Of a stretch of 59,664 nucleotides of DNA, positions 51,920 to 59,664 are shown piece after piece. Under the pieces are notes generated by a model, which did no database searches, was not told the DNA's origin, and saw only the letters and a list, made by a program, of their open reading frames with translations. The DNA comes from Nonomuraea rhodomycinica. Its GTDB lineage: Bacteria; Actinomycetota; Actinomycetes; Streptosporangiales; Streptosporangiaceae. The DNA lies in contig NZ_JABWGO010000021.1 in NCBI RefSeq assembly GCF_013363995.1, positions 1 through 59,664 of the forward strand. Reading direction: 5' to 3'. The first letter of the stretch is position 1. Each line of letters opens with the position of its first letter. The position numbers and the translations under genes were made by a program.

Positions 51920-52556
51920 AGCATCGTCGGACTTGACCGCCCAGGCCAAGATCCGCAACGCGGCCATCGCACACTTCGCCCGGGACGGCTTCCAGAAGAC
52001 CAACCTGCGCGCCATCGCAGCCACCGCCGGAGTGAGCCCCGGCCTGGTCATCCATCACTTCGGCAGTAAGGAAAAGCTTCGGAGCGTCTGTGACGACCAT
52101 GTCCTGCGCATCTTGATCCAGCGGGCCGACAACGCCCGGCCCAGCGGCATGCAGGACCTCTTTCGCGAATACCTGTCCAACCCGGAGGAATACCGCCTCC
52201 AGGTGCAGTACATGCTGCGCGCGATCGAGGAGGACACCCCCGCCGCGGCCACGTTCGTCGACACGCTGGTGGCGGAGTCCGAGGAGATCCTGCGGGCCGG
52301 TATCGCCGACGGCTCGATGCGACCGTCCTCGGACGTGCGGGCGCTGGCGGTGCTGACCGTGCTCAACAGCGTGGCCACGCTGACCATGCCGCCGCCCCTG
52401 GCGCGGGCGCTGGGCTACGAGCGGTTCGGCCCCGACGTGCTGCGCCGCCTCGCGCTGCCCACGTTGGAGCTCTACACCCACGGGCTGTTCACCAACGACA
52501 CCGCGCTGAAGGCAGCCCGGACCGCGCTGGACGAGTCACCACAGAAAAGGGACTGA
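51912..52556 (+). CDS. TetR-family regulator
   Basis: 214 residues from ATG 51912. HTH: KIRNAAIAHFARDGFQKTNLRAIAATAGVSPGLVIHHFGSKEKLR, standard for TetR; the C-terminal ligand domain (LFREYLSNPEEYRLQVQYMLRAI) resembles TetR regulators of transport or modifying enzymes. The longer open frame upstream is not used, because it would read through its own operator and the resolvase remnant. The methyltransferase gene follows 4 nt after the stop, so the two form one operon. Confidence 0.9.
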   Translation: MCSASSDLTAQAKIRNAAIAHFARDGFQKTNLRAIAATAGVSPGLVIHHFGSKEKLRSVCDDHVLRILIQRADNARPSGMQDLFREYLSNPEEYRLQVQYMLRAIEEDTPAAATFVDTLVAESEEILRAGIADGSMRPSSDVRALAVLTVLNSVATLTMPPPLARALGYERFGPDVLRRLALPTLELYTHGLFTNDTALKAARTALDESPQKRD

Positions 52557-52560
52557 CACG

Positions 52561-53382
52561 ATGGCCATCACCCTCCCCGACCTCACCCCGCTGGAGAACA
52601 CGCTCTGGCTGACCCTGGCCGGCAAGGCGCTCGACTACCAGGCCAAACACTCGATCCTGCACGACAAGACCGCATACGACATCGTCAGGAAGCTCGACTA
52701 CGACGCCGGGCAGTTCAAGCTCTCCGCCAGCCCCGTCGTGGGCATCGCGCACCGCTCCCTGGTCATGGACAACATCGTGCGCCAGTTCATCGCCAAAAAT
52801 CCCGACGCCGTCGGGCTCGACCTGGGCGCCGGGCTCGACACCCGCGTCTACCGCGTCGACCCGCCCACCACCGTCGAGTGGTACGACGTCGACCTGCCCG
52901 GCGTGGCCAAGACCAGGCAACTAGTGCTCCCCGACCGCCCCCACTCCCACACCATCGGCTCCGACCTCAACGACCCCCGATGGCTCAGCGAAGTCCCCGC
53001 CGACCGCCCCGCCGTGATCGTCGCCGACGGCCTGATCGGGTTCCTGTCCAAGGAGGAACTGGCCACCCTCCTCGACCGCCTCATCCGCCACTTCCCCACA
53101 GGTGAGATCTGCTTCAACGGCTACACGCGCTTTCACGTCTGGGCCGCCAGGAAGTACCCCGGCACCCAGTCCGTCGCCCCCTACCTGAGATCTCCCGGCT
53201 TCGACACCCCGCAGGACATCGAGCGCCTGGAACCCCGCCTGAAGCTGGTACGCGAGATCTTCCTGGGCCGCGAGCCCGAAGTCGCCGACTATCCGTGGAC
53301 GACCCGCCTGGCCAGCTTCCTGACCGCCTGGAGCACCTCCATCTCGCGCAAGGGCACCGCCATCCAGCACTACCGCTTCTAG
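52561..53382 (+). CDS. SAM-dependent O-methyltransferase, TcmP/LCM family
   Basis: 273 residues. The SAM-binding motif GLDLGAGLDTRVYR at 85-98 is the signature of the leucine-carboxyl-methyltransferase/TcmP group; a second motif, YDVDLPGVAKTRQLV, follows. The family methylates carboxyl or phenolic groups, for example in polyketide tailoring. The substrate is unknown; no polyketide genes are nearby. Co-transcribed with the TetR gene in front, which may respond to the methyltransferase's substrate. Confidence 0.9.
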   Translation: MAITLPDLTPLENTLWLTLAGKALDYQAKHSILHDKTAYDIVRKLDYDAGQFKLSASPVVGIAHRSLVMDNIVRQFIAKNPDAVGLDLGAGLDTRVYRVDPPTTVEWYDVDLPGVAKTRQLVLPDRPHSHTIGSDLNDPRWLSEVPADRPAVIVADGLIGFLSKEELATLLDRLIRHFPTGEICFNGYTRFHVWAARKYPGTQSVAPYLRSPGFDTPQDIERLEPRLKLVREIFLGREPEVADYPWTTRLASFLTAWSTSISRKGTAIQHYRF

Positions 53383-53786
53383 GGACTCCAGAGGCACCGA
53401 GGTGACCGCCGAGGACCGGCGGCTGCTGGAGGATCGTGTGCGCTTCCCGGCGGGCTCAGTCGGGTCGGGGCAGGGCGCGGTGCTGGTCTTGCGATCAGTC
53501 CGTTTCCCTGACCCACCCGCCTAACCAGGCATGTATGTTTCCAGGCACCGAGCTCTCCGCGGGTCTTGCCGGGGGTCGACCGCCTGCGGTGGTGGTGTCC
53601 ACGGCGTCGGAATCGTGGTTCCGCGACAGCCGCTGACGCGAACTTCTCCCCCGAAGGCCCCCCATCAGCGGTCTCATCGCGGCCACAGCACCGAACTGTG
53701 GGCGCCGGATGAGGGTCGGAAGGACAAGTAGCGGCGGACCGGCGGCACAGCTGAGGGGACCCGCATGCCTCAGGGGCGGCGCGGTT
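53383..53786. other. Intergenic gap
   Basis: 404 nt between the methyltransferase stop and the convergent oxidase stop. A 41-codon frame from GTG 53401 (VTAEDRRLLEDRVRFPAG) may be a gene fragment; nothing else is recognisable. Confidence 0.4.
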
Positions 53787-55127
53787 CTATCGGGGGCGGA
53801 CGTTGTGGTTGCGGGCGAACAGGTTGCCCGGGTCGTAGTGACGCTTGACCGCGGCGAGCCGCTCGTACGTCGGCACCGGATAGACCGCCGCGACGTCCTC
53901 CTCCGTGGCCGAGGCGAGGAAGTTGGCGTAAGCGCCGTCGACGTGGGGCGCGAGCCTGGCCCACAGCGCGTCCAGCGCGGGCCGGGCCGCCTCCACGACC
54001 GGCGCCGGGCCCAGGGCGGTGGTCACGACCATCAGCTCCGCCGCGCGGTGCGCGTAGGCGGTGGCGTCGCCGGCGACCCGGGACACCGCGCCGCCGACGC
54101 TGCGCACGGAGAGGAACGGCGACCCGTGCGACGCGCCCGCCTCGGCGAGGATCCGCAGGGCCGCGGGCACCGAGTCCCGGCCGACGAAGCCGCTCCGGTT
54201 CACCAGCCGGATGCCGGGCGGCGGGACCGCCCCCTCCACGAGCACGTCCGCGTAGGGGCGCGGCGCCACGTCGTCGTCGATCACCGTGCCGAGCCGGCGG
54301 ATGGGGTCGACGGCCCGCGCCGCGAGCTCGGGATCGTCGCCGTCGAAGGCGACCTGGATCTCGACCGGCGCCTCGGGGCCGCCGGCGAAGGGGTTGGCGA
54401 AGTTGACGATGGAGGTGAGCTCCTCCGGGGCGGTGCGCATGTGCTCGGCCCAGCCCTGGAGCACGGCGGCCGCCTGCGCGGCGGGGAAGGCGATCGTGCC
54501 GTAGAAGACGTCGGTCGTCGGGTGCGCGGCGAAGACGAAGGCGGTCACGATCCCGAAGTTGCCGCCGCCGCCGCGGATCGCCCAGAACAGCTCCGGGTTG
54601 TCCTGCGCGTCGGCCCGCACGAGCTCGCCGCCGGCGGTGACCACCTCGGCGGCGACCACGTTGTCCAGCGCCAGGCCGTACTTGCGCACCTTCCAGCCGA
54701 TGCCGCCGGTCAACGTCAGCCCGCCGACACCGACGCTCCTGGTGTCGCCCGAGGAGATCGCCAGGCCGTGCGGGGCCAGGGCGTCCGCGACCTGTCCCCA
54801 GGTGGCGCCGCCGCCGATCCGCACCAGATGGCGTTCCTTGTCGGTGACCTCCACGCTCGCCAGCAGGCCGAGGTCGATCACGATCCCGCCGTCGTTGGTG
54901 CCGAACCCCGCGAAGGCGTGGCCGCCGCCGCGCACGGACAGCACCAGCCCCGCCTCGGCGGCGAACCGGGCGGCCGCCCGCACGTCCTCGACGTTCCTGG
55001 GCCGCAGTACGAAGGCCGGGCTGCCGGCCACCAGCACCGTGCGGCCGGCGGCCTCGTACCCCGCCGCCCCCGGTTCGATGATGTCGCCGCCGAAGTCGCG
55101 GCGAAGGGTCTCAAGCGCTGTCCTCAT
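53787..55127 (-). CDS. FAD-linked oxidase with BBE domain
   Basis: 446 residues from ATG 55127 with AGGGGAT upstream. PCMH FAD domain: VLSVRGGGHAFAGFG carries His70, the covalent FAD site. The Cys needed for a second FAD bond is absent (GVGGLTLTGG instead), so attachment is single. The C-terminal BBE motif is YDPGNLFARNHNV. Berberine-bridge-type oxidases act on alcohols, sugars or natural products. No signal peptide. The TetR at 55241 lies 113 nt upstream on the same strand. Confidence 0.92.
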   Translation of the reverse strand: MRTALETLRRDFGGDIIEPGAAGYEAAGRTVLVAGSPAFVLRPRNVEDVRAAARFAAEAGLVLSVRGGGHAFAGFGTNDGGIVIDLGLLASVEVTDKERHLVRIGGGATWGQVADALAPHGLAISSGDTRSVGVGGLTLTGGIGWKVRKYGLALDNVVAAEVVTAGGELVRADAQDNPELFWAIRGGGGNFGIVTAFVFAAHPTTDVFYGTIAFPAAQAAAVLQGWAEHMRTAPEELTSIVNFANPFAGGPEAPVEIQVAFDGDDPELAARAVDPIRRLGTVIDDDVAPRPYADVLVEGAVPPPGIRLVNRSGFVGRDSVPAALRILAEAGASHGSPFLSVRSVGGAVSRVAGDATAYAHRAAELMVVTTALGPAPVVEAARPALDALWARLAPHVDGAYANFLASATEEDVAAVYPVPTYERLAAVKRHYDPGNLFARNHNVRPR

Positions 55128-55240
55128 GGCATCCCCTGGTGTTCTCGCGTATCGCACTGGACGACCACAAGATGCCGGCGGCCCGGTCGTTGTGACAGCG
55201 CGCCCGGGTGACCTGCGCCACACGCCGCGCCGCGGTGGGG

Positions 55241-55813
55241 TCAGTGGCCGCCGAGGGCGCGCCAGACCAGGGCCGCGGTCCGCTCGGGCCAGCGGGGCGG
55301 AGGGGCGGGCTCGGCCAGCGCCCGGCCGTACCAGCTGCCCGTGCACATGGTGACGGCGATCTCCAGATCGGCGTCGGCGTCGATGAGGCCCGCCTCCTGC
55401 GCCGACCGGAGGATGGCGAGGATACGGCGGCGGCGCGGGGCGATCACCCGGGCGCGGTACCGGGCGAGCACCTCGGGCTCGGTGGTCTCCTGCAGCATGG
55501 TGCCGACCAGCGAGAGCCTGCCCGGCCGGGAGACGCCCCGCTGGAAGTCCTCCAGTTCGGCGACCAGCGCGGCGTACGGGTCGGCCGGCGGGGTCGCCTG
55601 CTGCTCCTCGGTCATGCTCGCCACCGCGGCGGCGGCCAGCTCGGCCTTGCCCGGCCACCTGCGGTACAGGGCCGGGCGGGTGGTGCCCGCCTCCTGCGCG
55701 ACGGCGGCCAGCGACATCCGCTCGTAGCCGTAGGCGGCCAGGTGCCTGCGGGCGACCGCCAGGATCCGCTCGTCGATGGTGGCGTCGCGCGTTCGCCCGG
55801 TCTTCCGTGTCAT
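55241..55813 (-). CDS. TetR-family regulator
   Basis: 190 residues from ATG 55813; the 19 extra codons upstream would cover the operator. HTH: ERILAVARRHLAAYGYERMSLAAVAQEAGTTRPALYRRWPGKAEL. The C-terminal half is of the TetR_C_33 kind (LSLVGTMLQETTEPEVLARYRARVI). It diverges from the ABM/CDGSH operon at 55891 with an 18-bp palindrome between, so it most likely represses both directions, including the FAD oxidase downstream. Confidence 0.9.
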   Translation of the reverse strand: MTRKTGRTRDATIDERILAVARRHLAAYGYERMSLAAVAQEAGTTRPALYRRWPGKAELAAAAVASMTEEQQATPPADPYAALVAELEDFQRGVSRPGRLSLVGTMLQETTEPEVLARYRARVIAPRRRRILAILRSAQEAGLIDADADLEIAVTMCTGSWYGRALAEPAPPPRWPERTAALVWRALGGH

Positions 55814-55827
55814 GATCCCGCCTGTTT

Positions 55828-55845
55828 CATTACAATGCTGTAATG
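55828..55845. promoter_or_regulatory. Predicted TetR operator
   Basis: Perfect palindrome CATTACA-ATGC-TGTAATG, 18 bp, in the 77-nt divergent region between tetR (55813) and the ABM gene (55891). Confidence 0.72.
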
Positions 55846-55890
55846 TAACGAAAGTCTTTTCCGACCTCACTCTACAAAGGAGTCACCCTC

Positions 55891-56190
55891 GTGGTCGTCG
55901 AATACATCCGCTACACCGTTCCCGCCGACCGGGCCGAGGAGTTCGAGCAGGCGTACCGCACCGCGTCGAGCGTGCTCGACGACGACCCGCACTGCCTGAG
56001 CTACGAGGTCGCCCGTGGCGTCGAGGAGCCCGAGCACTACACGGTGCGCATCGAGTGGGACTCCGTCGAGGGCCACGAGCAGGGCTTCCGCCGCAGCCCC
56101 CGGTTCGCCGAGTTCTTCGCCGCCGTGAAGCCCTTCTTCGGCGACATCCAGGAGATGAAGCACTACGACGCCAGATTCGGCAGCCGATGA
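55891..56190 (+). CDS. ABM-domain protein (putative quinol monooxygenase)
   Basis: 99 residues from GTG 55891, with AAAGGAG 8 nt upstream. The dimeric ferredoxin-like ABM fold is clear: EYIRYTVPADRAEEFEQAYR, CLSYEVARGVEEPEHYTVRIEW, GHEQGFRRSPRFAEFF. Relatives oxidise quinols without a cofactor, as in YgiN and ActVA-Orf6. Its stop overlaps the start of the iron-sulfur/globin fusion (ATGA), so the two are translated together and may work on the same quinone pool. Confidence 0.9.
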   Translation: MVVEYIRYTVPADRAEEFEQAYRTASSVLDDDPHCLSYEVARGVEEPEHYTVRIEWDSVEGHEQGFRRSPRFAEFFAAVKPFFGDIQEMKHYDARFGSR

Positions 56191-57908
56191 CCATCGCCGA
56201 GCTGCTGGCGCGCGCCCGCCTGCTCAACCGGGACCTCGCGCCCGGCGATCCCCTCGCCGACACCGTGATCCGGCCCCTGGCCGCGGCGGCCACCGAAGCC
56301 GAAGCCGAAGACGCAGCCGGAGCCGAAGACGCAGCCGGAGCCGGAGCGGGAAGCGGGCCAGAGGCCGCCGAGGACGGCGCCCCCGCCGAGCGCCTGTGGG
56401 AGCTGGCCAAGGACGCCACGCGGCTGCGCGCCAGGCCCGGCGCGCACGAGGGCCTGATCGAGGCCACCGCCGCGTTGCAGCACCTGGCCTGCCTGTCCGC
56501 CGAGGACGCCGATGTCCTGCGACGGCGGATCGCCGAGCTCGCCGGCATCCAGGGCGCGCTCGAAGCGGGGATCGACGTCGCGACCGACGGACCCTACCTG
56601 GTCACCAACGTCTCGCGGATCACGAACTGGCTGGGCGAGCCCGTCCAGACGTTCCCGCAGATGGCGCTGTGCCGATGCGGTCAGTCCGCCACCAAGCCGC
56701 TGTGCGACGGCAGCCACGCCCGCGCCGGCTTCAGCGGCGCCAAGGACCCGGCCCGGGTGCCCGACCGGCTCGACACCCACGAAGGCGTGCAGGTCACCGT
56801 CACCGACAACCGCGGCAGGTGCGCCCACTCCGGGTTCTGCACCGACCGGCTCCCGAGGGTGTTCCGGGTGGACCAGGAGCCGTTCGTGGCGCCCAGCGGC
56901 GGCCGGGCCGACGAGATCGTCCGCGCCGTGCGCGCGTGCCCGTCCGGGGCCCTCGGCGCCGTGATCGACGGCGACGAGGTGCCCGCCCCGCGGCGCCCGC
57001 CCGGCATCGAGGTGTCCAAGGACGGCCCCTACCGGATCACCGGCGGCATCCCGCTCGACGGCGACGCCTCGGGCGAGCACTACAGCCTGTGCCGGTGCGG
57101 CCATTCCCGCAACAAGCCGCTGTGCAGCGGCATGCACTACTACGTGGGCTTCGCCGACCCGCCGATGTCGCCGGACCCGACCCTGTTCGAGTGGGCCGGC
57201 GGGCTGCCCGCGCTGAGGCGGATGACGCACATCTTCTACGAGAAGTACGTCCCGCAGGACGACCTGCTCGGCCCGCTGTTCGCCCGGATGTCACCCGACC
57301 ATCCCGAACGCGTCGCCGCGTGGCTCGCCGAGACGTTCGGCGGACCCAGCCTCTACACCGAGCGGTACGGCGGCTACGACCACATGGTCGCCGAGCACGC
57401 CGGCAAGGCTCTAACCGAGCAGTGGCGGGCCCGCTGGGCGCAGCTCATGAGCCTGGCCGCCGACGAGGCCGGACTGCCGGCCGACCCGGAGTTCCGGGCC
57501 GCGTTCGCCGGCTACATCGAATGGGGCTCCAGGATCGCGCTGGAGAACTCCCAGCCGGGCGCGGCTCCCCCGCCGCACATGCCGGTGCCCCGATGGTGGT
57601 GGGTCTGCGAGGCCAGGCCCGGCTCCCGCGCCTCCGCCCTGGCGCCGCCCGAGCAGCCCGTGCCGGTGCGGCTCCCTGAGCCGGGCGAGCCGGTCGGTTT
57701 CGCCGACCACATCAGGCCGCTGTTTCGCGAGATGGACCGCAGGTCGATGAGCTTCGCCTTCGACCTGTGGTCGCACGAGGACGTCACCCGGCACGCCGAC
57801 GCCATCCTGCACCGGCTCCGCCAGGGCGGCATGCCGTGCGACGGCGCCTGGCCCGCCGAGCGCGTGGAGCTCTTCGCCCGGTGGATCGCCGAAGGAGCCG
57901 CGCCGTGA
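56187..57908 (+). CDS. Five-module fusion: CDGSH, 4Fe-4S mono-cluster, CDGSH, truncated globin, C-terminal domain
   Basis: 573 residues from ATG 56187, overlapping the ABM stop. Residues 1-130 form a helical region interrupted by a Glu/Ala/Gly-rich low-complexity linker (36-65). CDGSH 1: Cys162, Cys164, Cys173, His177. Divergent ferredoxin-type cluster (Fer4_19): Cys212, Cys218, Cys251. CDGSH 2: Cys302, Cys304, Cys313, His317. Globin of the truncated type 332-455: Tyr351 in FYEKY as B10, probable proximal His404 in EHAGKALTEQW. C-terminal module 505-573 (HIRPLFREMDRRSM...MPCDGAWP). It should hold up to three Fe-S clusters plus haem, i.e. electron transfer to an O2- or NO-binding site. Cytoplasmic; no TM segment. 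Confidence 0.88.
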   Translation: MTIAELLARARLLNRDLAPGDPLADTVIRPLAAAATEAEAEDAAGAEDAAGAGAGSGPEAAEDGAPAERLWELAKDATRLRARPGAHEGLIEATAALQHLACLSAEDADVLRRRIAELAGIQGALEAGIDVATDGPYLVTNVSRITNWLGEPVQTFPQMALCRCGQSATKPLCDGSHARAGFSGAKDPARVPDRLDTHEGVQVTVTDNRGRCAHSGFCTDRLPRVFRVDQEPFVAPSGGRADEIVRAVRACPSGALGAVIDGDEVPAPRRPPGIEVSKDGPYRITGGIPLDGDASGEHYSLCRCGHSRNKPLCSGMHYYVGFADPPMSPDPTLFEWAGGLPALRRMTHIFYEKYVPQDDLLGPLFARMSPDHPERVAAWLAETFGGPSLYTERYGGYDHMVAEHAGKALTEQWRARWAQLMSLAADEAGLPADPEFRAAFAGYIEWGSRIALENSQPGAAPPPHMPVPRWWWVCEARPGSRASALAPPEQPVPVRLPEPGEPVGFADHIRPLFREMDRRSMSFAFDLWSHEDVTRHADAILHRLRQGGMPCDGAWPAERVELFARWIAEGAAP

Positions 57909-57966
57909 GGTCCTCCGCGATCGTGACGAAGCCCCTGCTCAGGACGGCGCTGGTTCGCCGGCGGTA

Positions 57967-58005
57967 GAGTGGGCAGGCGCCCATCATGGGGGCGCCTGCC
58001 CACTC
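57967..58005. promoter_or_regulatory. Long palindrome before a tetR gene
   Basis: Perfect 16-bp arms (57967-57982, starting GAGTGGGCAGGCGCCC, and 57990-58005) with a 7-nt loop. It lies 36 nt before the tetR start and next to a -10-like TAGAGT (57965-57970), which suggests an autoregulatory operator. It could also act as terminator for the fusion gene ending at 57908. Confidence 0.6.
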
Positions 58006-58040
58006 GCACAAGACGGGCTCGCCCGACGGGAGGATCCACG

Positions 58041-58640
58041 GTGCCGACAGGGATAGCCATGCGCGACGCGCGCGAGCAGTTGTTCGACGCCGCCGAGCGC
58101 GTCCTGCTGCGCGAGGGGCCGAGCGCGCTGACCAGCAGGGCCGTCACCACGGAGGCCGGCTGCGCCAAGGGCGTCCTGCACCGGCACTTCGACGACTTCG
58201 ACGCCTTCCTGGCCGGGCTCGTGCGCGACCGCATCGCCCGGCTCCAGCGCCAGGGCGCCGCCCTCAACGCCGCCGCCGGGACCGGCACCGTCACCGGCAA
58301 CCTCGCCGGCATGCTGACCGACCTGTTCGGGCCGGTCGCCACGGCGATCGTCGGGCTCGTCATCGTCCGCGACGAGTTGCGCGCGCGGCTGCGCGCGACC
58401 ACGCCGGCCGGCCTCCCCCTCCTGACGGAGGCCGCAGCGATCATCGCCTCCTATCTCGCCGCCGAGCGCGAACGCGGCCGCATCGCGCGGCGGGCCGACG
58501 TGGACACCCTCGCCCCCACCCTGATCGGGGCCGGGCACCTGCTCTTCGCCGACCGGGACGCCGGCCCGCCGTCGCCCGAGGCCGTGCGCAAGGTCGTGAC
58601 CGCGGTCATCGCCGACGTCGTACGGGAGCTGCCCGAATAG
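58041..58640 (+). CDS. TetR-family regulator
   Basis: 199 residues from GTG 58041, picked because GGGAGG stands 7 nt upstream (ATG 58059 is the alternative). HTH: REQLFDAAERVLLREGPSALTSRAVTTEAGCAKGVLHRHFDDFDAFL. It is probably autoregulated through the palindrome just upstream and controls the SDR genes that follow on the same strand at 58740 and 59549. Confidence 0.88.
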   Translation: MPTGIAMRDAREQLFDAAERVLLREGPSALTSRAVTTEAGCAKGVLHRHFDDFDAFLAGLVRDRIARLQRQGAALNAAAGTGTVTGNLAGMLTDLFGPVATAIVGLVIVRDELRARLRATTPAGLPLLTEAAAIIASYLAAERERGRIARRADVDTLAPTLIGAGHLLFADRDAGPPSPEAVRKVVTAVIADVVRELPE

Positions 58641-58739
58641 CGGTGCCCCCCCGATTCGGGGTGATCTGCCTCACAACCTGTCACAGCCGACGCCGACGCT
58701 GTGTCTTGAGGCCGAACCACTGCGAAGGGGAGGCCACAC

Positions 58740-59501
58740 ATGAACGGCATGACGACCACGGAGACCACGGAACAGACCACCGTGCTGATCACCGGGGCCA
58801 ACAAGGGCCTCGGCCTGGAGGCGGCCCGGCGTCTCGCCGGACACGGCTGGAAGGTCTTCCTCGGCTCGCGTGACGAGGGCCGGGGGCGGGCGGCCGCCGA
58901 CAAGCTGGCCGCCGACGGCGCCGACGTGGTCATGGTCCCCCTGGACGTGACGTCGGAGGAGTCGGTCGCCGACGCCGTACGGCTGGTGCGCGAGCACACC
59001 GACCGGCTGGACGTGCTGATCAACAACGCCGGCGCGCCGGGAAGGGCCGTCCCGCCGGCGGAGGCGACGGCCGAGGAGATCCACTCGGTCTACGACACCA
59101 ACGTGTACGGCCCGGTCAGGGTCACCCACGCGTTCCTGCCCCTGCTGCAGAAGGCCGGCAACCCGCGCGTGGTGATGGTGTCCAGCGGCGGCGGCTCCTT
59201 CGCGGTCGTGACCGATCCGGAGCAGCCGGTCTCGGCGATGCACGAGCTGGCCTACAGCTCCTCCAAGGCGGCGCTGAACATGATCACCGTCCGCTACGCC
59301 CAGGCGCTGCCGCACATCAAGTTCAACGTCGCCACACCCGGAGAGGTCGCCAACCGCACGTTCGCGGCCACCGACATGAACCGCCACACCGGTCAGCTGA
59401 CGGTCACCGAGGGCACCGACTCGATCCTCCGGCTCGCGATGCTCGACGCCGACGGGCCGAGCGGGATCTTCGTCGACCGCCTCGGCCCGATCGCCTGGTG
59501 A
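58740..59501 (+). CDS. Short-chain dehydrogenase/reductase
   Basis: 253 residues, with GGGGAGG before ATG 58740. Cofactor motif TGANKGLG at about 19-26, NNAG in LDVLINNAGAPG, Ser in VMVSSGGGS, YSSSK as the catalytic Tyr/Lys, and a C-terminal region as in carbonyl-reductase-like SDRs. It reduces carbonyls with NADPH; the substrate is unknown. It is followed 47 nt later by another SDR, and both are downstream of the TetR gene. Confidence 0.9.
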   Translation: MNGMTTTETTEQTTVLITGANKGLGLEAARRLAGHGWKVFLGSRDEGRGRAAADKLAADGADVVMVPLDVTSEESVADAVRLVREHTDRLDVLINNAGAPGRAVPPAEATAEEIHSVYDTNVYGPVRVTHAFLPLLQKAGNPRVVMVSSGGGSFAVVTDPEQPVSAMHELAYSSSKAALNMITVRYAQALPHIKFNVATPGEVANRTFAATDMNRHTGQLTVTEGTDSILRLAMLDADGPSGIFVDRLGPIAW

Positions 59502-59548
59502 CACCGCCCGAAGACATCCCGCCACCGCACGCAGAACGGAACGACATC

Positions 59549-59664
59549 ATGAGCAAGGTCTGGTTCGTCACCGGCTCCTCCCGCGGCCTGGGCCGCGAGT
59601 TCGTCCAAGCCGCCCTCTCCCGCGGCGACAAGGTCGCCGCCACCGCCCGCACCACCACGAGCTT
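59549..59664 (+). CDS. Short-chain dehydrogenase/reductase, N-terminal part
   Basis: The gene runs off the right edge; 38 residues are visible. ATG 59549 opens MSKVWFVTGSSRGLGREFVQ, the dinucleotide motif of an SDR. Same strand as the SDR before it, so they are probably cotranscribed. Confidence 0.85.
   Translation, partial: MSKVWFVTGSSRGLGREFVQAALSRGDKVAATARTTTS

Noticed and set aside
1..59664. tRNA, rRNA or riboswitch genes
   Set aside because: No cloverleaf, rRNA segment or known riboswitch core was recognised by eye; a covariance-model scan would be decisive.

Overview
The window is very GC-rich (about 70% or more by eye in most genes). It carries strong GGAGG-type ribosome binding sites, many GTG/TTG starts and a dense set of SARP/AfsR, LAL-LuxR, TetR, MarR, HxlR, LysR, ArsR and ECF42 regulators. 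It also has a GH10 xylanase and a mycosin. This fits the chromosome of a filamentous actinomycete, by overall feel a Streptosporangiales or Streptomyces relative, but no rRNA or core marker is present to fix the genus. It reads as accessory 'arm' DNA: small catabolic and redox genes, each with its own regulator, plus remnants of Tn3-family elements.

Region 1 (1-11,660): a cut-off FAD oxidoreductase, a cupin gene diverging from an ArsR-type regulator, a LAL-type LuxR regulator, and a MarR / quinone-reductase-like / NmrA-like group reading leftward. A giant SARP-NB-ARC regulator follows, preceded by a 41-codon ORF with a near-consensus promoter, then a second cupin gene.

Region 2 (about 11,660-24,780): a mobile island. 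A fragment of a Tn3 transposase joins a fragment of a tyrosine recombinase. Next comes a complete unit transposon of Tn3 type (12320-19100) bounded by 48-bp terminal inverted repeats (46/48 identical) and a 5-bp GCTCT target duplication. It holds a decayed transposase, an HxlR / DsbA / azoreductase / NAD(P)-binding redox cassette and a frameshifted tyrosine recombinase. To its right lie a 572-residue repeat-rich beta-solenoid-like protein and a 132-residue protein that is clearly a profilin, the eukaryotic actin-binding fold. The profilin gene sits between two direct copies of a Tn3-like terminal repeat, beside a second decayed Tn3 transposase on the minus strand. This is the most unusual part of the window.

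Region 3 (24,780-30,180): an NTF2-like gene and a LysR gene with matching predicted operators, a YceI fragment, an SDR, a MerR regulator coupled to a predicted 50-residue membrane peptide, and an amidase. Region 4 (30,180-36,420): a secreted xylanase with a lectin domain, a mycosin-like protease with a proline-rich membrane partner, and a second SARP/AfsR regulator. Region 5 (36,540-49,640): a RibD-C / YCII / ECF42 sigma operon, an XRE regulator plus SDR, an MFS exporter diverging from an ArsR regulator across a long palindrome, a LuxR/FAD-protein divergent pair, a WYL regulator diverging from an AhpD-like gene, a YdeI-like gene and an alpha/beta hydrolase.

Region 6 (50,000-59,664): a lipoprotein gene broken by an amber codon and cut by Tn3/resolvase remnants, and a TetR plus O-methyltransferase pair. 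Then come a BBE-type FAD oxidase, a TetR diverging from an ABM monooxygenase that overlaps a five-module CDGSH/ferredoxin/CDGSH/globin fusion, another TetR, and two SDR genes, the last cut by the window edge. The recurrent theme is handling of quinones and other electrophilic or redox-active small molecules under local one-component control.
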